This document shows, piece by piece, positions 44,511 to 53,117 of a DNA stretch of 64,000 bases (its first letter is position 1; each line of letters opens with the position of its first letter). Below the pieces are notes generated by a model. It saw only the letters and a program-made list of their open reading frames with translations, was not told the origin of the DNA and did no database searches. The stretch spans positions 62,001 to 126,000 of the forward strand of contig NZ_QAAD01000003.1 of assembly GCF_003046625.1 (NCBI RefSeq), given 5' to 3'. Source of the stretch: Mangrovibacterium marinum. GTDB taxonomy: Bacteria > Bacteroidota > Bacteroidia > Bacteroidales > Prolixibacteraceae. The position numbers were made by a program, and so were the translations under genes.

Positions 44511-44579
44511 TTGTTAATTAATTTTGGGTGTATTTTTTTTGTTGACTTCTAAAAACGGGAGCCATGGTTGTTGGCTATT

Positions 44580-44735
44580 GTGCCAATCAGGCACCATAGA
44601 ACCAGACCCAGCAATACCGATTTGCATTTTAACTTGCCCCAATAAAGCAATCCTACACTTATTGGTAATCAAACACCTGACACAACACCGCTGTCCTATT
44701 TCAGGATGTAAATCAGGCAGCAAAACGGTCCAACT
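44580..44735 (-). repeat. Degraded copy of the dispersed repeat core (copy G)
   Basis: Phrases CAATACCGATTTGCATTTTA and GTCCTATTTCAGGATGTAAAT...GCAAAACGGT align with the core of copies A-D (CAATACCGATTAGC... and GTCCTATTTCAGCGCATAAAT...AAAACGGT) in the same order, with substitutions between them. It occupies the leader of the double-cubane reductase gene. A 69-codon frame here is not credible as a gene. Confidence 0.6.
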
Positions 44736-44782
44736 TTCCGCACAAAACGCCTACCGGATCGTACGTTAGTTTGTTGCTTGTG

Positions 44783-44790
44783 CAAAGGTA
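44783..44790 (-). promoter_or_regulatory. Possible promoter of the double-cubane operon
   Basis: Minus strand TACCTTTG, a perfect TAnnTTTG element, with a CTTGG block at about the -33 position. The implied leader to the ATG at 44510 is about 265 bases. Confidence 0.45.
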
Positions 44791-44895
44791 AATGTTTTGA
44801 GAGCCGCCCAAGCTTTTCCCGGGAAAAATAAACCGGGAAAATTGCAATCTGGTTTTGTTTTTGGGCTTATGCCAAAGCGATGAACGATCTGCCGA

Positions 44896-44937
44896 CAAAA
44901 AAACAAAAGGTGCTCTCCATGACGGACAACACCTTTT
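44896..44937 (-). terminator. Terminator of the pectin PUL
   Basis: AAAAGGTG...CACCTTTT, an eight-base stem with a 17-base loop. On the minus strand it is followed by GTTTTTTTG, 34 bases past the GH28 stop. Confidence 0.75.
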
Positions 44938-44970
44938 ACAAAACCATTTAAAAAAAATTATAAATCTATG

Positions 44971-46647
44971 CTAATTCAACAAGTGAATTTCATCTTTAAT
45001 ATCGGGTAGAACGTCAACATCCTTATCGGTTAAGGTATACCCGGCCATATTTAGTTGAACATTTTTGGTTGTTGTACCACCAATTTTAAAAAGCTTGTCG
45101 GCTCCGGTTGTTTTGAATGCATCGAAAGTCATATCCTGGCTATTGGAAAGGACCGCAGCCACACCGTTTTCCTCCAGCTGAAGCGCCACATTGGTAAAGT
45201 CAATTTTCGAGGCATAGTTAATGGCAATTCCCTGATTGGCTTTAATCAACATATCCCGGAACTGAATATTCTCGACCGGCATTTCGGGAATACCAACAAT
45301 TTTCACCGCTTGGTTGGCACCGTCGCAATAAATGTTTTTGAAATACATATTGCGGAAAGCAGGGGTCTCATCCGACACAGGAGCCGATTTGATGATCAGG
45401 TCGCCGGTGATCGGATCTTCCGATGGTGATTTGCCCGCATAAAACAGGTTGAAACGAATGGCTTCGGTTGGGATGTTACTCATGCGGATATCTTCCATCC
45501 AGATATTCTCCACGACCCCACCGCGGCCACGGGTGCTTTTAAAGCGCAAGCCACAGTCGGTACCAATGAACGTGAGGTTCTTCGCGTACAGGTTTCGCAC
45601 GCCGCCCGACATTTCGCTGCCCAGCACAAAACCACCATGTCCGTGATAAACCACACAGTCTTTAATCACAAACAACTCGGTTGGCTTAGCGCGCTGACGG
45701 CCTTGTTCATCTTTTCCGGATTTTATACAGATGGCATCGTCGCCCACGTCGAAGCTGCAATTTTCGACTAGACCAATGCGGCAGGATTCCAGATCGAGCC
45801 CGTCGCCGTTTTGCGAAAACCAGGGATTACGGATGTTCAGGTTCCGAAGTGTCAGGTGCTCGCACATCAGCGGGTTTACGTTCCAGGCCGGCGAGTTTTG
45901 GAAAGTCACTCCTTCCAGCAATACCTTTCGGCAGCTAACCAGGCTCACCATCACCGGGCGCAGGTAGCGTTTGAAAGGCTCCATATTTTCGATGGTCCAC
46001 TTCTTGGGTAGTTTGTCCTTCTGCTCGTTACCAATCATCGATGCTTCCGAGGGATACCATTTGCGGCCATCCACCACAACACCTCCGGAGTTCACAAAGC
46101 CCTTCCATTGGTTAGCAGTCAGTTTTTCTATCTTCACCTGGCGCCATTTACTGCCATCGCCATCGAAGATTCCCTGTCCGGTAATGGCTATGTTTTCCAA
46201 GTCGCGCCCCATAATGGGCGATTCGCAACGAATTTCGCTTAAGCCTTCGAAGTAAGAATCAATCAGTTTATACTGGCTCAGGTCGGCTGTAAACTGAATG
46301 TAAGCCCCGTTGGCCGTATGCAGGTTCACATTGCTCTGCATATAAATTGGTCCGGTAGTCCACAATCCGGCCGGAATGAGCACCACACCACCACCGGCTT
46401 GCGAGCATTTTGTGATAGCCGTATTGATGGCCTCCGTTGCCAGGCTGTGATCGTTGGCAACAGCACCAAAATCCAGAATATTGAAGGTGTCGGCCTTGAA
46501 AGTGGGCTGCTGAATCTCCGGCATCTCAAACGGCAGGTTCAACCCAGCCGTCGCCGAAACTTCGGGCTGAACCGGCGCTTTGGGCTGGCAGGCTACCAAA
46601 GCCGTCAACAGCAGGCTCATCGTTATAGAACAAAATTGTTTTTTCAT
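44971..46647 (-). CDS. GH28 polygalacturonase lipoprotein
   Basis: A 558-residue GH28 enzyme that hydrolyses alpha-1,4 galacturonide bonds, folded as a right-handed beta helix. The signal peptide ends TALVAC (lipobox), so it is membrane-anchored. Near the N-terminus is FNILDFGAVAND. Catalytic signatures in order: QNGDGLDLESC, GDDAICIKSGKD (paired Asp), GHGGFVLGSE (His) and LRFKSTRGRGG. The start at 46647 (MKKQFCSITM) is preferred over a Met six codons upstream as it yields a normal signal peptide. Last gene of the enzyme block, 145 bases after the preceding pectinesterase. Confidence 0.94.
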   Translation of the reverse strand: MKKQFCSITMSLLLTALVACQPKAPVQPEVSATAGLNLPFEMPEIQQPTFKADTFNILDFGAVANDHSLATEAINTAITKCSQAGGGVVLIPAGLWTTGPIYMQSNVNLHTANGAYIQFTADLSQYKLIDSYFEGLSEIRCESPIMGRDLENIAITGQGIFDGDGSKWRQVKIEKLTANQWKGFVNSGGVVVDGRKWYPSEASMIGNEQKDKLPKKWTIENMEPFKRYLRPVMVSLVSCRKVLLEGVTFQNSPAWNVNPLMCEHLTLRNLNIRNPWFSQNGDGLDLESCRIGLVENCSFDVGDDAICIKSGKDEQGRQRAKPTELFVIKDCVVYHGHGGFVLGSEMSGGVRNLYAKNLTFIGTDCGLRFKSTRGRGGVVENIWMEDIRMSNIPTEAIRFNLFYAGKSPSEDPITGDLIIKSAPVSDETPAFRNMYFKNIYCDGANQAVKIVGIPEMPVENIQFRDMLIKANQGIAINYASKIDFTNVALQLEENGVAAVLSNSQDMTFDAFKTTGADKLFKIGGTTTKNVQLNMAGYTLTDKDVDVLPDIKDEIHLLN

Positions 46648-46792
46648 AAGAATCGTGTATTGCATTTTTATATCGTCATTGACTTTTACTCGTCATTCCG
46701 TGCCTGTCAATTAGTTCGCTGTGTTCGTCATTTAATGGTCATTTTCAGGCTAAGCAGCTTTACTCGCTCAGCGCGGACTGACAACTGAACGA

Positions 46793-47782
46793 CTACTCCC
46801 CCGGATTCCAGTTGTCGGCTCCGCTATTGCTGCGGCTTGAGGTGTTGAAAATATGGGCTATGGTATACGCTTTTGCCTGCTTCTTGCTTAGCTGGTGCGA
46901 CCAGCCAACCCGTGACGAAACCCGTGCTCCCGGCCCTTCGCTTTGGTACTCGGCATAGTAAGCTGTTTGATCACGCTTTGTTTTCGACCAGTTCGACCAG
47001 CCCTGGGGCAAAATGTGATCGCCCAAATGACAGTTAAGGTAAACCACCTTGGCATAATCGCGCCACGGACGGCCCAGGAAACATTTCGATACTCCCTCGT
47101 CAGCGGTCAGCGTACAATTCAGAAACACATAACCAAAAGGCTGAATCTCGGCTGTGCTGGCCGCCGTAACATACGAATCACTCTTGCTGTTGATGGTACA
47201 TCCGTCGAAAATGGCAATTGCCTCACCGAAAATAAAATCGGTAGTTCCTTCCACAAAACAGTTTTTGTAATACTGACGGCTTCCCTCGCCTGCTGCATAA
47301 AGCGTATCCTGATGACCCAAAATGCGGCAATTGCGGAACTGGCACCGGTCGCCTTCAACGTGCAGGGCCACCGCTTGCCCAACGGGACCGGCCGTATTGG
47401 CAATGGTTAAATCTTCGGCGGTAAAATCGTTCCCCTCCACCTTCAAGGTATAGGTATGAAAGGTGCTGTTTCGGCCAAGGCCTATTTTATCAAAATAATC
47501 GTCGTAAGTAATGATGGTTTCCTTTGCCCCCTCACCTTTCAACGTCAGCTTGTTGTTCCAGGAGTACACGCGTACTTTCTCTTTGTACACGCCTTTCTTA
47601 ATGTGAATAAGAATTGGCTTGTCGGGGAAAGCCTTAGTGGCATTAATGGCTTCCTGGATGGTTGTATAGTCGCCACTGCCATCTTTCGCAACGGTCATTT
47701 CATATTTTACATCGGCATTGCTGCTTGCCCACAGCCCGCAAACGGCTACGCACAGCAGCATGATTTTCTTAACAAATACCAT
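46793..47782 (-). CDS. CE8 pectinesterase (first copy)
   Basis: A 329-residue pectin methylesterase with a signal peptide of about 23 residues. It removes methyl groups from galacturonate residues so that lyases and GH28 can act. Signatures: GDYTTIQEAINA, the QAVALHV strand, GHQDTLYAAG, GTTDFIFGEAIAIFD (catalytic Asp) and FLGRPWRDYAKVVY. The stop is followed after 145 bases by the GH28 start; the CE12-type gene stops three bases before this gene starts, so the two are coupled. It is paralogous to 48603-49589. Confidence 0.95.
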   Translation of the reverse strand: MVFVKKIMLLCVAVCGLWASSNADVKYEMTVAKDGSGDYTTIQEAINATKAFPDKPILIHIKKGVYKEKVRVYSWNNKLTLKGEGAKETIITYDDYFDKIGLGRNSTFHTYTLKVEGNDFTAEDLTIANTAGPVGQAVALHVEGDRCQFRNCRILGHQDTLYAAGEGSRQYYKNCFVEGTTDFIFGEAIAIFDGCTINSKSDSYVTAASTAEIQPFGYVFLNCTLTADEGVSKCFLGRPWRDYAKVVYLNCHLGDHILPQGWSNWSKTKRDQTAYYAEYQSEGPGARVSSRVGWSHQLSKKQAKAYTIAHIFNTSSRSNSGADNWNPGE

Positions 47783-47785
47783 AAT

Positions 47786-48589
47786 CTATTTTTTCAAAGT
47801 TAATTCCGTTAATCCTTTAAACACCAGGGCAGCAACTGCTCTGGCTCCTTCGGGCTGAAAGTGCGTATTGTCGTGCTGCCCGTCGGGATAGGCTTCGTAC
47901 AACCCGGCCGGCAGGTTCATGAAATACTTTTCCGCAACCTTCTGGCGGCCAACCTGCGAGAACAATTCGGCCGAAGTTGTCGTCAAGTCGATCAGATAAA
48001 CATTCAGCTCTTCGGCCACTTCTTTCATGGCTCCCGGATACTCGCCGTGAATTGTTGGCTGCAAAACACCTTCGTCGCTCCACGGATAGTTGCGCGATAC
48101 CGGCGTAATCAGCACGGGGGTTCCTCCCTTTTCGCGGGTCTGCGCAATAAAAAGGCGTAAAAACTCTTTATAGCCTTCAATGTTGACATAGCGCTCAGGC
48201 TTGCTTTCGGCGGCATCGTTATGGCCAAACTGCATCAGCACAAAATCGCCTGGCTGCATTTCATCGTAAACAGCCCGCCAACGCCCTTCCTGGAAGAATG
48301 TGCGGGTACTGCGTCCTCCCTTGGCGCGGTCGTCAACCAGCACCGAGTCGGCCGAAATGATGGCCACTTTCGCTAAACTATCTTTGGTCATCAACGGTTG
48401 AAACACTTGTCCCCATCCGGTAATCGGATAGCGTTTGCTTTGGTAATCATCGTCCTGCGTATAATCAGCCACGGTTGAGTCGCCAATCAGATAAACCTTT
48501 GCGGGGCGCTTATCTTCGTCCTGAGTTTGGGGTTGACAGGCTACAGCCAGCAACACCAAAACAACAGCCAGTAATTTTCGATTCATCAT
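47786..48589 (-). CDS. SGNH esterase, rhamnogalacturonan acetylesterase type (CE12)
   Basis: A 267-residue lipoprotein (signal peptide ending LAVAC) of the SGNH/GDSL fold. Block I is KVYLIGDSTVADY (catalytic Ser), then GGRSTRTFF, the FGHNDAAE block (Asn) and the C-terminal DNTHFQPEGA (catalytic Asp and His). GDSTVADY and DxxHF are typical of CE12 rhamnogalacturonan acetylesterases, which remove acetyl groups from pectin backbones. The frame extends 23 codons upstream without a good start; ATG at 48589 (or the next codon) follows AAGG and lies 13 bases after the preceding pectinesterase stop. Confidence 0.92.
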   Translation of the reverse strand: MMNRKLLAVVLVLLAVACQPQTQDEDKRPAKVYLIGDSTVADYTQDDDYQSKRYPITGWGQVFQPLMTKDSLAKVAIISADSVLVDDRAKGGRSTRTFFQEGRWRAVYDEMQPGDFVLMQFGHNDAAESKPERYVNIEGYKEFLRLFIAQTREKGGTPVLITPVSRNYPWSDEGVLQPTIHGEYPGAMKEVAEELNVYLIDLTTTSAELFSQVGRQKVAEKYFMNLPAGLYEAYPDGQHDNTHFQPEGARAVAALVFKGLTELTLKK

Positions 48590-48602
48590 CCTTGCGCTTT
48601 TT

Positions 48603-49589
48603 CTATAATTCAGGAATCCAGTCGCTGTCGAAAGCCGGCGATACCGACTGTGCTCCAAAGATATTTTTTAAGTTGTACTGTTTCGCTTGCTCGTCGGTTA
48701 ACTGATGCGACCAGGCAGCACGGGCATCGGCATTAGCTCCCGGTCCTGTACTTTTATATTCGGCATAGAAAGCTGTTTGTTCGTTGCTCTCCTTGCCCCA
48801 GTTATTCCAGCCTTCCGGCTTAATTTGTTTGTCCAGATAACAGTTCAGGTACACTACATTGGAATATGGGCGCCATGGACGGCCCAGGTAAAAGGTATTT
48901 TCATCGGCATTGCCGGTGATGGCGCAATTCAGAAATACAAAGCCATATTTATTGGTTTCCAGGGTCGAAGCCGCCGTTACATAGCCCGAGGTCTTGCAGA
49001 AGATCTCGCAATGATCGAACACAGCAATCGACCAGCCAAAAATAAAGTCGACAGTTCCCTCGATGTAACAATTTTTATAGTACTGCCGGCTTCGGTCGCC
49101 CTGCGGGTAAAGGGTATCCTGATTGCCCAGAAAACGGCAGTTGTTGAAAATGATTCTATCGCCCGTTACGCGCACAGCAACCGCCTGACCTACCGGGCCG
49201 GCTGAGTTTTCGAAGGTGATATTCTCGGCTTTAAAGTCGTCGCCGAAGATGTAGAAGCCCGACGAACCGGTTGTTCCTTTTTCCTCGCCGAAGCTATTTT
49301 TCTTTTGGGCATAGTCGTCGTAGGTGATGATGGTTTTCAGCATGTCCTCGCCAACGAAGCGAACCATGCGTTTGCTGGTTGGCAGAACCAGTTTCTCTTT
49401 GTAAGTTCCGTTTTTGATCAAAATGACCGTTTCATTTTTCCGGAAATCAGGTACGGCGTTAATGGCTTCCTGAATGGTTGCGAAGTCGCCCTCACCGGAT
49501 TGGTCTACGATAAAATCGGCATTGACCGGCTTAGCCTCAACCAGCAGGCAAGCCATTACTGCGAAAAATAATGTTTGTAATCTTTTCAT
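48603..49589 (-). CDS. CE8 pectinesterase (second copy)
   Basis: A 328-residue pectin methylesterase with a signal peptide of about 20 residues (LVEAKPVNA region). Signatures: GDFATIQEAINAVPD, GNQDTLYPQGDRSRQYYKNC, GTVDFIFGWSIAVFD and YLGRPWRPYSNVVYL. It is clearly paralogous to the copy at 46793-47782, with the CE12-type gene between them, and the two may act on differently esterified substrates. The pectate lyase gene stops 35 bases upstream. Confidence 0.95.
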   Translation of the reverse strand: MKRLQTLFFAVMACLLVEAKPVNADFIVDQSGEGDFATIQEAINAVPDFRKNETVILIKNGTYKEKLVLPTSKRMVRFVGEDMLKTIITYDDYAQKKNSFGEEKGTTGSSGFYIFGDDFKAENITFENSAGPVGQAVAVRVTGDRIIFNNCRFLGNQDTLYPQGDRSRQYYKNCYIEGTVDFIFGWSIAVFDHCEIFCKTSGYVTAASTLETNKYGFVFLNCAITGNADENTFYLGRPWRPYSNVVYLNCYLDKQIKPEGWNNWGKESNEQTAFYAEYKSTGPGANADARAAWSHQLTDEQAKQYNLKNIFGAQSVSPAFDSDWIPEL

Positions 49590-49624
49590 TTGGGGGGATA
49601 ATATTCGCCTGTTTTCAACTCAAG

Positions 49625-51016
49625 TTATTTCTTTTCAACTAATTCGTTTAAATAAACCTCCAGGTTTGTAAAAGTGGCCGACAACTGGTAAGCCGAACCA
49701 TCGGCCGCATCGTCGAAATTTAAACCTTTTTTTCTTTCCCAGGCATCCGGCATGCCATCACCATCGGTATCTTTAGGCGCCGGTGTCGACCTTAAGGCGG
49801 GATAGCCCCCCACATCGTTCTGCGAATCGATGATGCCGGGCAGATTAGCCCGTGAGCCCCGGTAGGTTGCCGTTCCGGTTTCAACTTCTTTTACAATGCG
49901 CCGATCAACAGCATCGCGCACCAGGCTGGCACCGCTGCCCCGCAGTACCGATTGATAAGCTTGCACGGCAGTTTCGTGTTCAATGGGGCTAAACGGAAAT
50001 GGCTTGTCTGATTTCACGTTCTGCACCACGGCACCTTTATTCAGATCGACGCCGCCATTCCAGTTATCGTTGGTTACCTGCTCGTCGCCAAACATGACAT
50101 TACCGGCAATGTAAAACTCCCCGAAAGGCAAATCGTCGTGCGCCCGAAAAACATTAAAAATACGATGCGACACCTTTTCGGGCGTTGCCGGCCCGGGCTT
50201 GTAATAGTTGGCAACAATGTTCTGACGGGCCTTTTCGCCGGCATAGCTGCTATTTACTTTCCAGTTGTAGATGACATTATTGCGGAAATCGACCAAATCG
50301 GTCCAGGGCACATCATAACGCGATCCATTGAAACGTGGGTTGCGGCTCGAGTTATGGGCAAACAGGTTGTGATGAAATGAAGCCTGCTCGCCACCCCATA
50401 TACCGCCATAGCCATGAGCCCCTTTGTGGTGTACCGAATTGTTCAGCGCTTCGGAAATGATGCACCATTGTACGGTTGCCTGGTGCATTTCGTAGAGTGA
50501 GGCGCACTCGTCGGTTGCCCAGCTGAAGCTGCAATGGTCAACCATAATATTCTTTGGTCCGCGTATGGTCATGGCGTCTCCCTCCACTTTGTTTTGATCG
50601 CCCAAACGAAAACGCATATAGCGAATAATCACATTGTCGGCCTCAATGACCACCGGATAACCGCCCACGCATATTCCATCGCCCGGAGCCGTTTGCCCGG
50701 CCAGCGTACAATTGCCATGGTGAACCCGCAATTCCGAATTGAGCATGATTGTTCCCGAAACGCGAAACACAATGGTTCGCTGCTCTTCGCTTTCGACCGC
50801 TGCCCGCAAACTGCCATCGCCCGAATCGTTCAGGTTGGTCACTGCAATCACACGCCCTCCCCGTCCTCCGGTCGTATATTTTCCATAACCTTCGGCGCCG
50901 GGAAAAGCAATTTGTCTATCGGTTGGCTGATCGCCTGTCTGCCCGGATGCCTGCCCGGCAAGGCCGAACAAGAGCGTCAACAGGATCCCGCAAAAACGTG
51001 TATGTAGTCGATTCAT
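49625..51016 (-). CDS. PL1 family pectate lyase
   Basis: A 463-residue exported pectate lyase, which cleaves de-esterified galacturonan by beta-elimination using Ca2+. The signal peptide ends QASG. Family marks: FPGAEGYGKYTTGGRGG, VTNLNDSGDGSLRAAVE, RYMRFRLGDQ, VDHCSFSWATDE (Ca2+ ligands) and HHNLFAHNSSRNPRF. A short thrombospondin-type-3-like Ca2+ loop, DTDGDGMPDAWE, precedes the last 30 residues. First enzyme gene after a 426-bp gap from the SusD gene, so it may have its own promoter (a weak TACCTTTA box on the minus strand at 51040-51047). Confidence 0.94.
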   Translation of the reverse strand: MNRLHTRFCGILLTLLFGLAGQASGQTGDQPTDRQIAFPGAEGYGKYTTGGRGGRVIAVTNLNDSGDGSLRAAVESEEQRTIVFRVSGTIMLNSELRVHHGNCTLAGQTAPGDGICVGGYPVVIEADNVIIRYMRFRLGDQNKVEGDAMTIRGPKNIMVDHCSFSWATDECASLYEMHQATVQWCIISEALNNSVHHKGAHGYGGIWGGEQASFHHNLFAHNSSRNPRFNGSRYDVPWTDLVDFRNNVIYNWKVNSSYAGEKARQNIVANYYKPGPATPEKVSHRIFNVFRAHDDLPFGEFYIAGNVMFGDEQVTNDNWNGGVDLNKGAVVQNVKSDKPFPFSPIEHETAVQAYQSVLRGSGASLVRDAVDRRIVKEVETGTATYRGSRANLPGIIDSQNDVGGYPALRSTPAPKDTDGDGMPDAWERKKGLNFDDAADGSAYQLSATFTNLEVYLNELVEKK

Positions 51017-51149
51017 TTTTTTGGTTTGTTAGTTGACCGTAAAGGTATCATCACCATCATTGAATCGGGGGCGTCATTTTGCTGCATCAAGGGTGATAAA
51101 ATGACAAAAAGAGGGTGTAAGGGAATTTGAGCTGCGGATGAATTGTTAT

Positions 51150-51240
51150 CATACCGATTCGCAATTGAACTGAGCGTCAATTTCGTTACAGGCTTCAATC
51201 CGCCACTTTTGGCTATCGGCATTAATGGTTCTAATTTCAA
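51150..51240 (-). repeat. Degraded copy of the dispersed repeat core (copy E)
   Basis: CATACCGATTCGCAATTGAA and CTATCGGCATTAATGG align with the core phrases CAATACCGATTAGCTTCAAA and CTATCGGCATTATACGG of copies A-D in the same order. It lies in the 426-bp gap between the SusD and pectate lyase genes. Nothing else is seen in 51048-51362. Confidence 0.55.
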
Positions 51241-51362
51241 TCTCTCGCTTTATGCTCAGGCTGAAAAAGAATTGGAATAAAATCGCATAAGCTAAAGCTT
51301 AATCTTCCGATTTGCTGTTTTGCATTTAAAACCGGGCGCTGATCCTGTTAATACCGAAAAGC

Positions 51363-51420
51363 AATCCCGTATTATGCGATAGAAATCTGCGATGAGCGAT
51401 TCCACACACAATACGGGATT
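51363..51420 (-). terminator. Hairpin after the SusCD-FAS1 operon
   Basis: AATCCCGTATT and AATACGGGATT, a perfect 11-base stem with a 36-base loop. On the minus strand it is followed by GCTTTTCGG, 22 bases after the SusD stop. It may end the SusCD transcript or lower read-through into the enzyme genes. Confidence 0.5.
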
Positions 51421-51442
51421 GAAAAAACAGAAGGCTTATCGG

Positions 51443-53113
51443 CTATTCCTGGCTATCCTCTTCTCCGGACATATTAGCCAGATCATACTTCACATAATAG
51501 TCACCATTCATTATTTTTGTTCGGATATCTCCCTGTTCGTATATCGGGTATTTAGGAGCTACACGATCTCCGATAATTGCCGGGTCGTTATAGCGTTCGG
51601 CCATTCTTACCATCATACCATAAGCCCTTCCTTCTCCGGCAAACTCCATGAGCATATCATCCAGTAAGGCGAGGTCATAAATTTTTTGTCTTTCTTCCTC
51701 GGTAATTCGGTAAACAGGATCGGTAGGCATGGGTAACTCAACGGCATCCACGCCCAAACAACCTCGTATTCCGGTGTCAGGCGTAACGTTACGGCCAATC
51801 CAGATATCCCATCTCATATCGTCCCAGCCCAATGTTCTGTCAATCGTATTTGAGGGGAAAAGATTTGACAATCCATTATTCAGAATCGTCTCACATTCCC
51901 TCCAATTTCCCAAATGGTTAAGCGCTTCGGCCAACATATAATGAAGGTCAAAAGAGCTGTACAATTGAATTGGGGGGTCGCTTTGATATACGGATGTTCT
52001 GCCTCCCCGGTCGCCGGTAAACTTCGAGAAGTGATCGTCATCATTTCTAAAGAACGTTGTCGTCCTTAAACTTCCGGAACCACTCTCATTAAATTTTTCG
52101 CGCCCGTACACGGATGGTTTTAACAAATATTCGGCACCCCCGCCTTCGGAGAAGCAGTTAATTAAACCATTGGTCTGATTTTTTTCATAATCGTAAAAAA
52201 CCGTACTGACCGGCATGTATTCGGTAAAACTATTGCGCGAAAAAAACCGGGGATAGGTATTGCTCGTCATATTTCCCATCCGCCAACGACGGTTGCTGGT
52301 ATTGAACTCGGCGTATAACATCGACAACATGGCCTCTTTCACCCACTCGTAATCGCCATCAGCGCCTCTGGCCAGACAAAGTTCCGAGCGAAGACATTTG
52401 TAATCGGGCGTTATAAACTGCCACAGCGCATATTCCGAATTGGTTGGGTCTTCGGGGTCTAACCAGGCTCCCCAATCAATGTCAAGATGGTCAACACTGT
52501 CCAATATTTCGATACATTTATTGACAATATCCTTGTAAGTCGTCAGATAAACGAATGTCGATCCATCCTGCAAGTCTATGATTTTGGTCAGTGGATCGTC
52601 GAAATAGTAGGCTTCACCATAAATCCGGGCCAGCGCAAAATAAGTCCATGCTTTTACTCTGATCGCTCCTGCCATCAAGGCCTCAAAATCGACTTCGCCC
52701 TGCTCGTCCATTGAATCCTGAACTCTTTCTTTATACTCTTTCATCTTGTAAATAAAATCATTACAAGCAATAATAAGCGTATAATATTTGGTTGGATCAG
52801 CATAGGGATTATTACTTAAATCCTCGTAGTTATATACATCCCATAATTCAGTCGAAGCATTTACGGTTGGTTCCAGTAGATCGGCTCTCGTATCGGTAAG
52901 GTATATGGCTTGATCGGCAACATTCTGCAAGGCCGATATGATTCCCAAATACCCGTAATACATCTCATTTTGGGTCTTAATGTAGTCTTCGTCTTTTAAA
53001 ATAGTGTCCGGATCGGTGTCGAAGAAATCACTACAGGATACCATTGACATATACAGAGCTAACAAAACCGATACAGTACACAAAAAACCTGATTTTATAT
53101 TCGCTTTTATCAT
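51443..53113 (-). CDS. SusD/RagB-family lipoprotein
   Basis: A 556-residue SusD-like surface glycan-binding lipoprotein; the signal peptide ends SMVSC. It opens with DFFDTDPDTILKDEDYIKTQNEMYYGYLGII, the usual start of the TPR-like helical part (residues 50-250), which docks as a lid on the SusC barrel; the aromatic-rich remainder would bind glycan. It starts four bases after the SusC stop, the canonical SusC-SusD arrangement. In the PUL context the ligand is probably a pectic oligosaccharide. Confidence 0.92.
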   Translation of the reverse strand: MIKANIKSGFLCTVSVLLALYMSMVSCSDFFDTDPDTILKDEDYIKTQNEMYYGYLGIISALQNVADQAIYLTDTRADLLEPTVNASTELWDVYNYEDLSNNPYADPTKYYTLIIACNDFIYKMKEYKERVQDSMDEQGEVDFEALMAGAIRVKAWTYFALARIYGEAYYFDDPLTKIIDLQDGSTFVYLTTYKDIVNKCIEILDSVDHLDIDWGAWLDPEDPTNSEYALWQFITPDYKCLRSELCLARGADGDYEWVKEAMLSMLYAEFNTSNRRWRMGNMTSNTYPRFFSRNSFTEYMPVSTVFYDYEKNQTNGLINCFSEGGGAEYLLKPSVYGREKFNESGSGSLRTTTFFRNDDDHFSKFTGDRGGRTSVYQSDPPIQLYSSFDLHYMLAEALNHLGNWRECETILNNGLSNLFPSNTIDRTLGWDDMRWDIWIGRNVTPDTGIRGCLGVDAVELPMPTDPVYRITEEERQKIYDLALLDDMLMEFAGEGRAYGMMVRMAERYNDPAIIGDRVAPKYPIYEQGDIRTKIMNGDYYVKYDLANMSGEEDSQE

Positions 53114-53117
53114 TTTC

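Noticed and set aside
44514-44723. A 69-codon minus-strand frame before the double-cubane reductase
   Set aside because: It coincides with degraded repeat G and has no start signal or family match.
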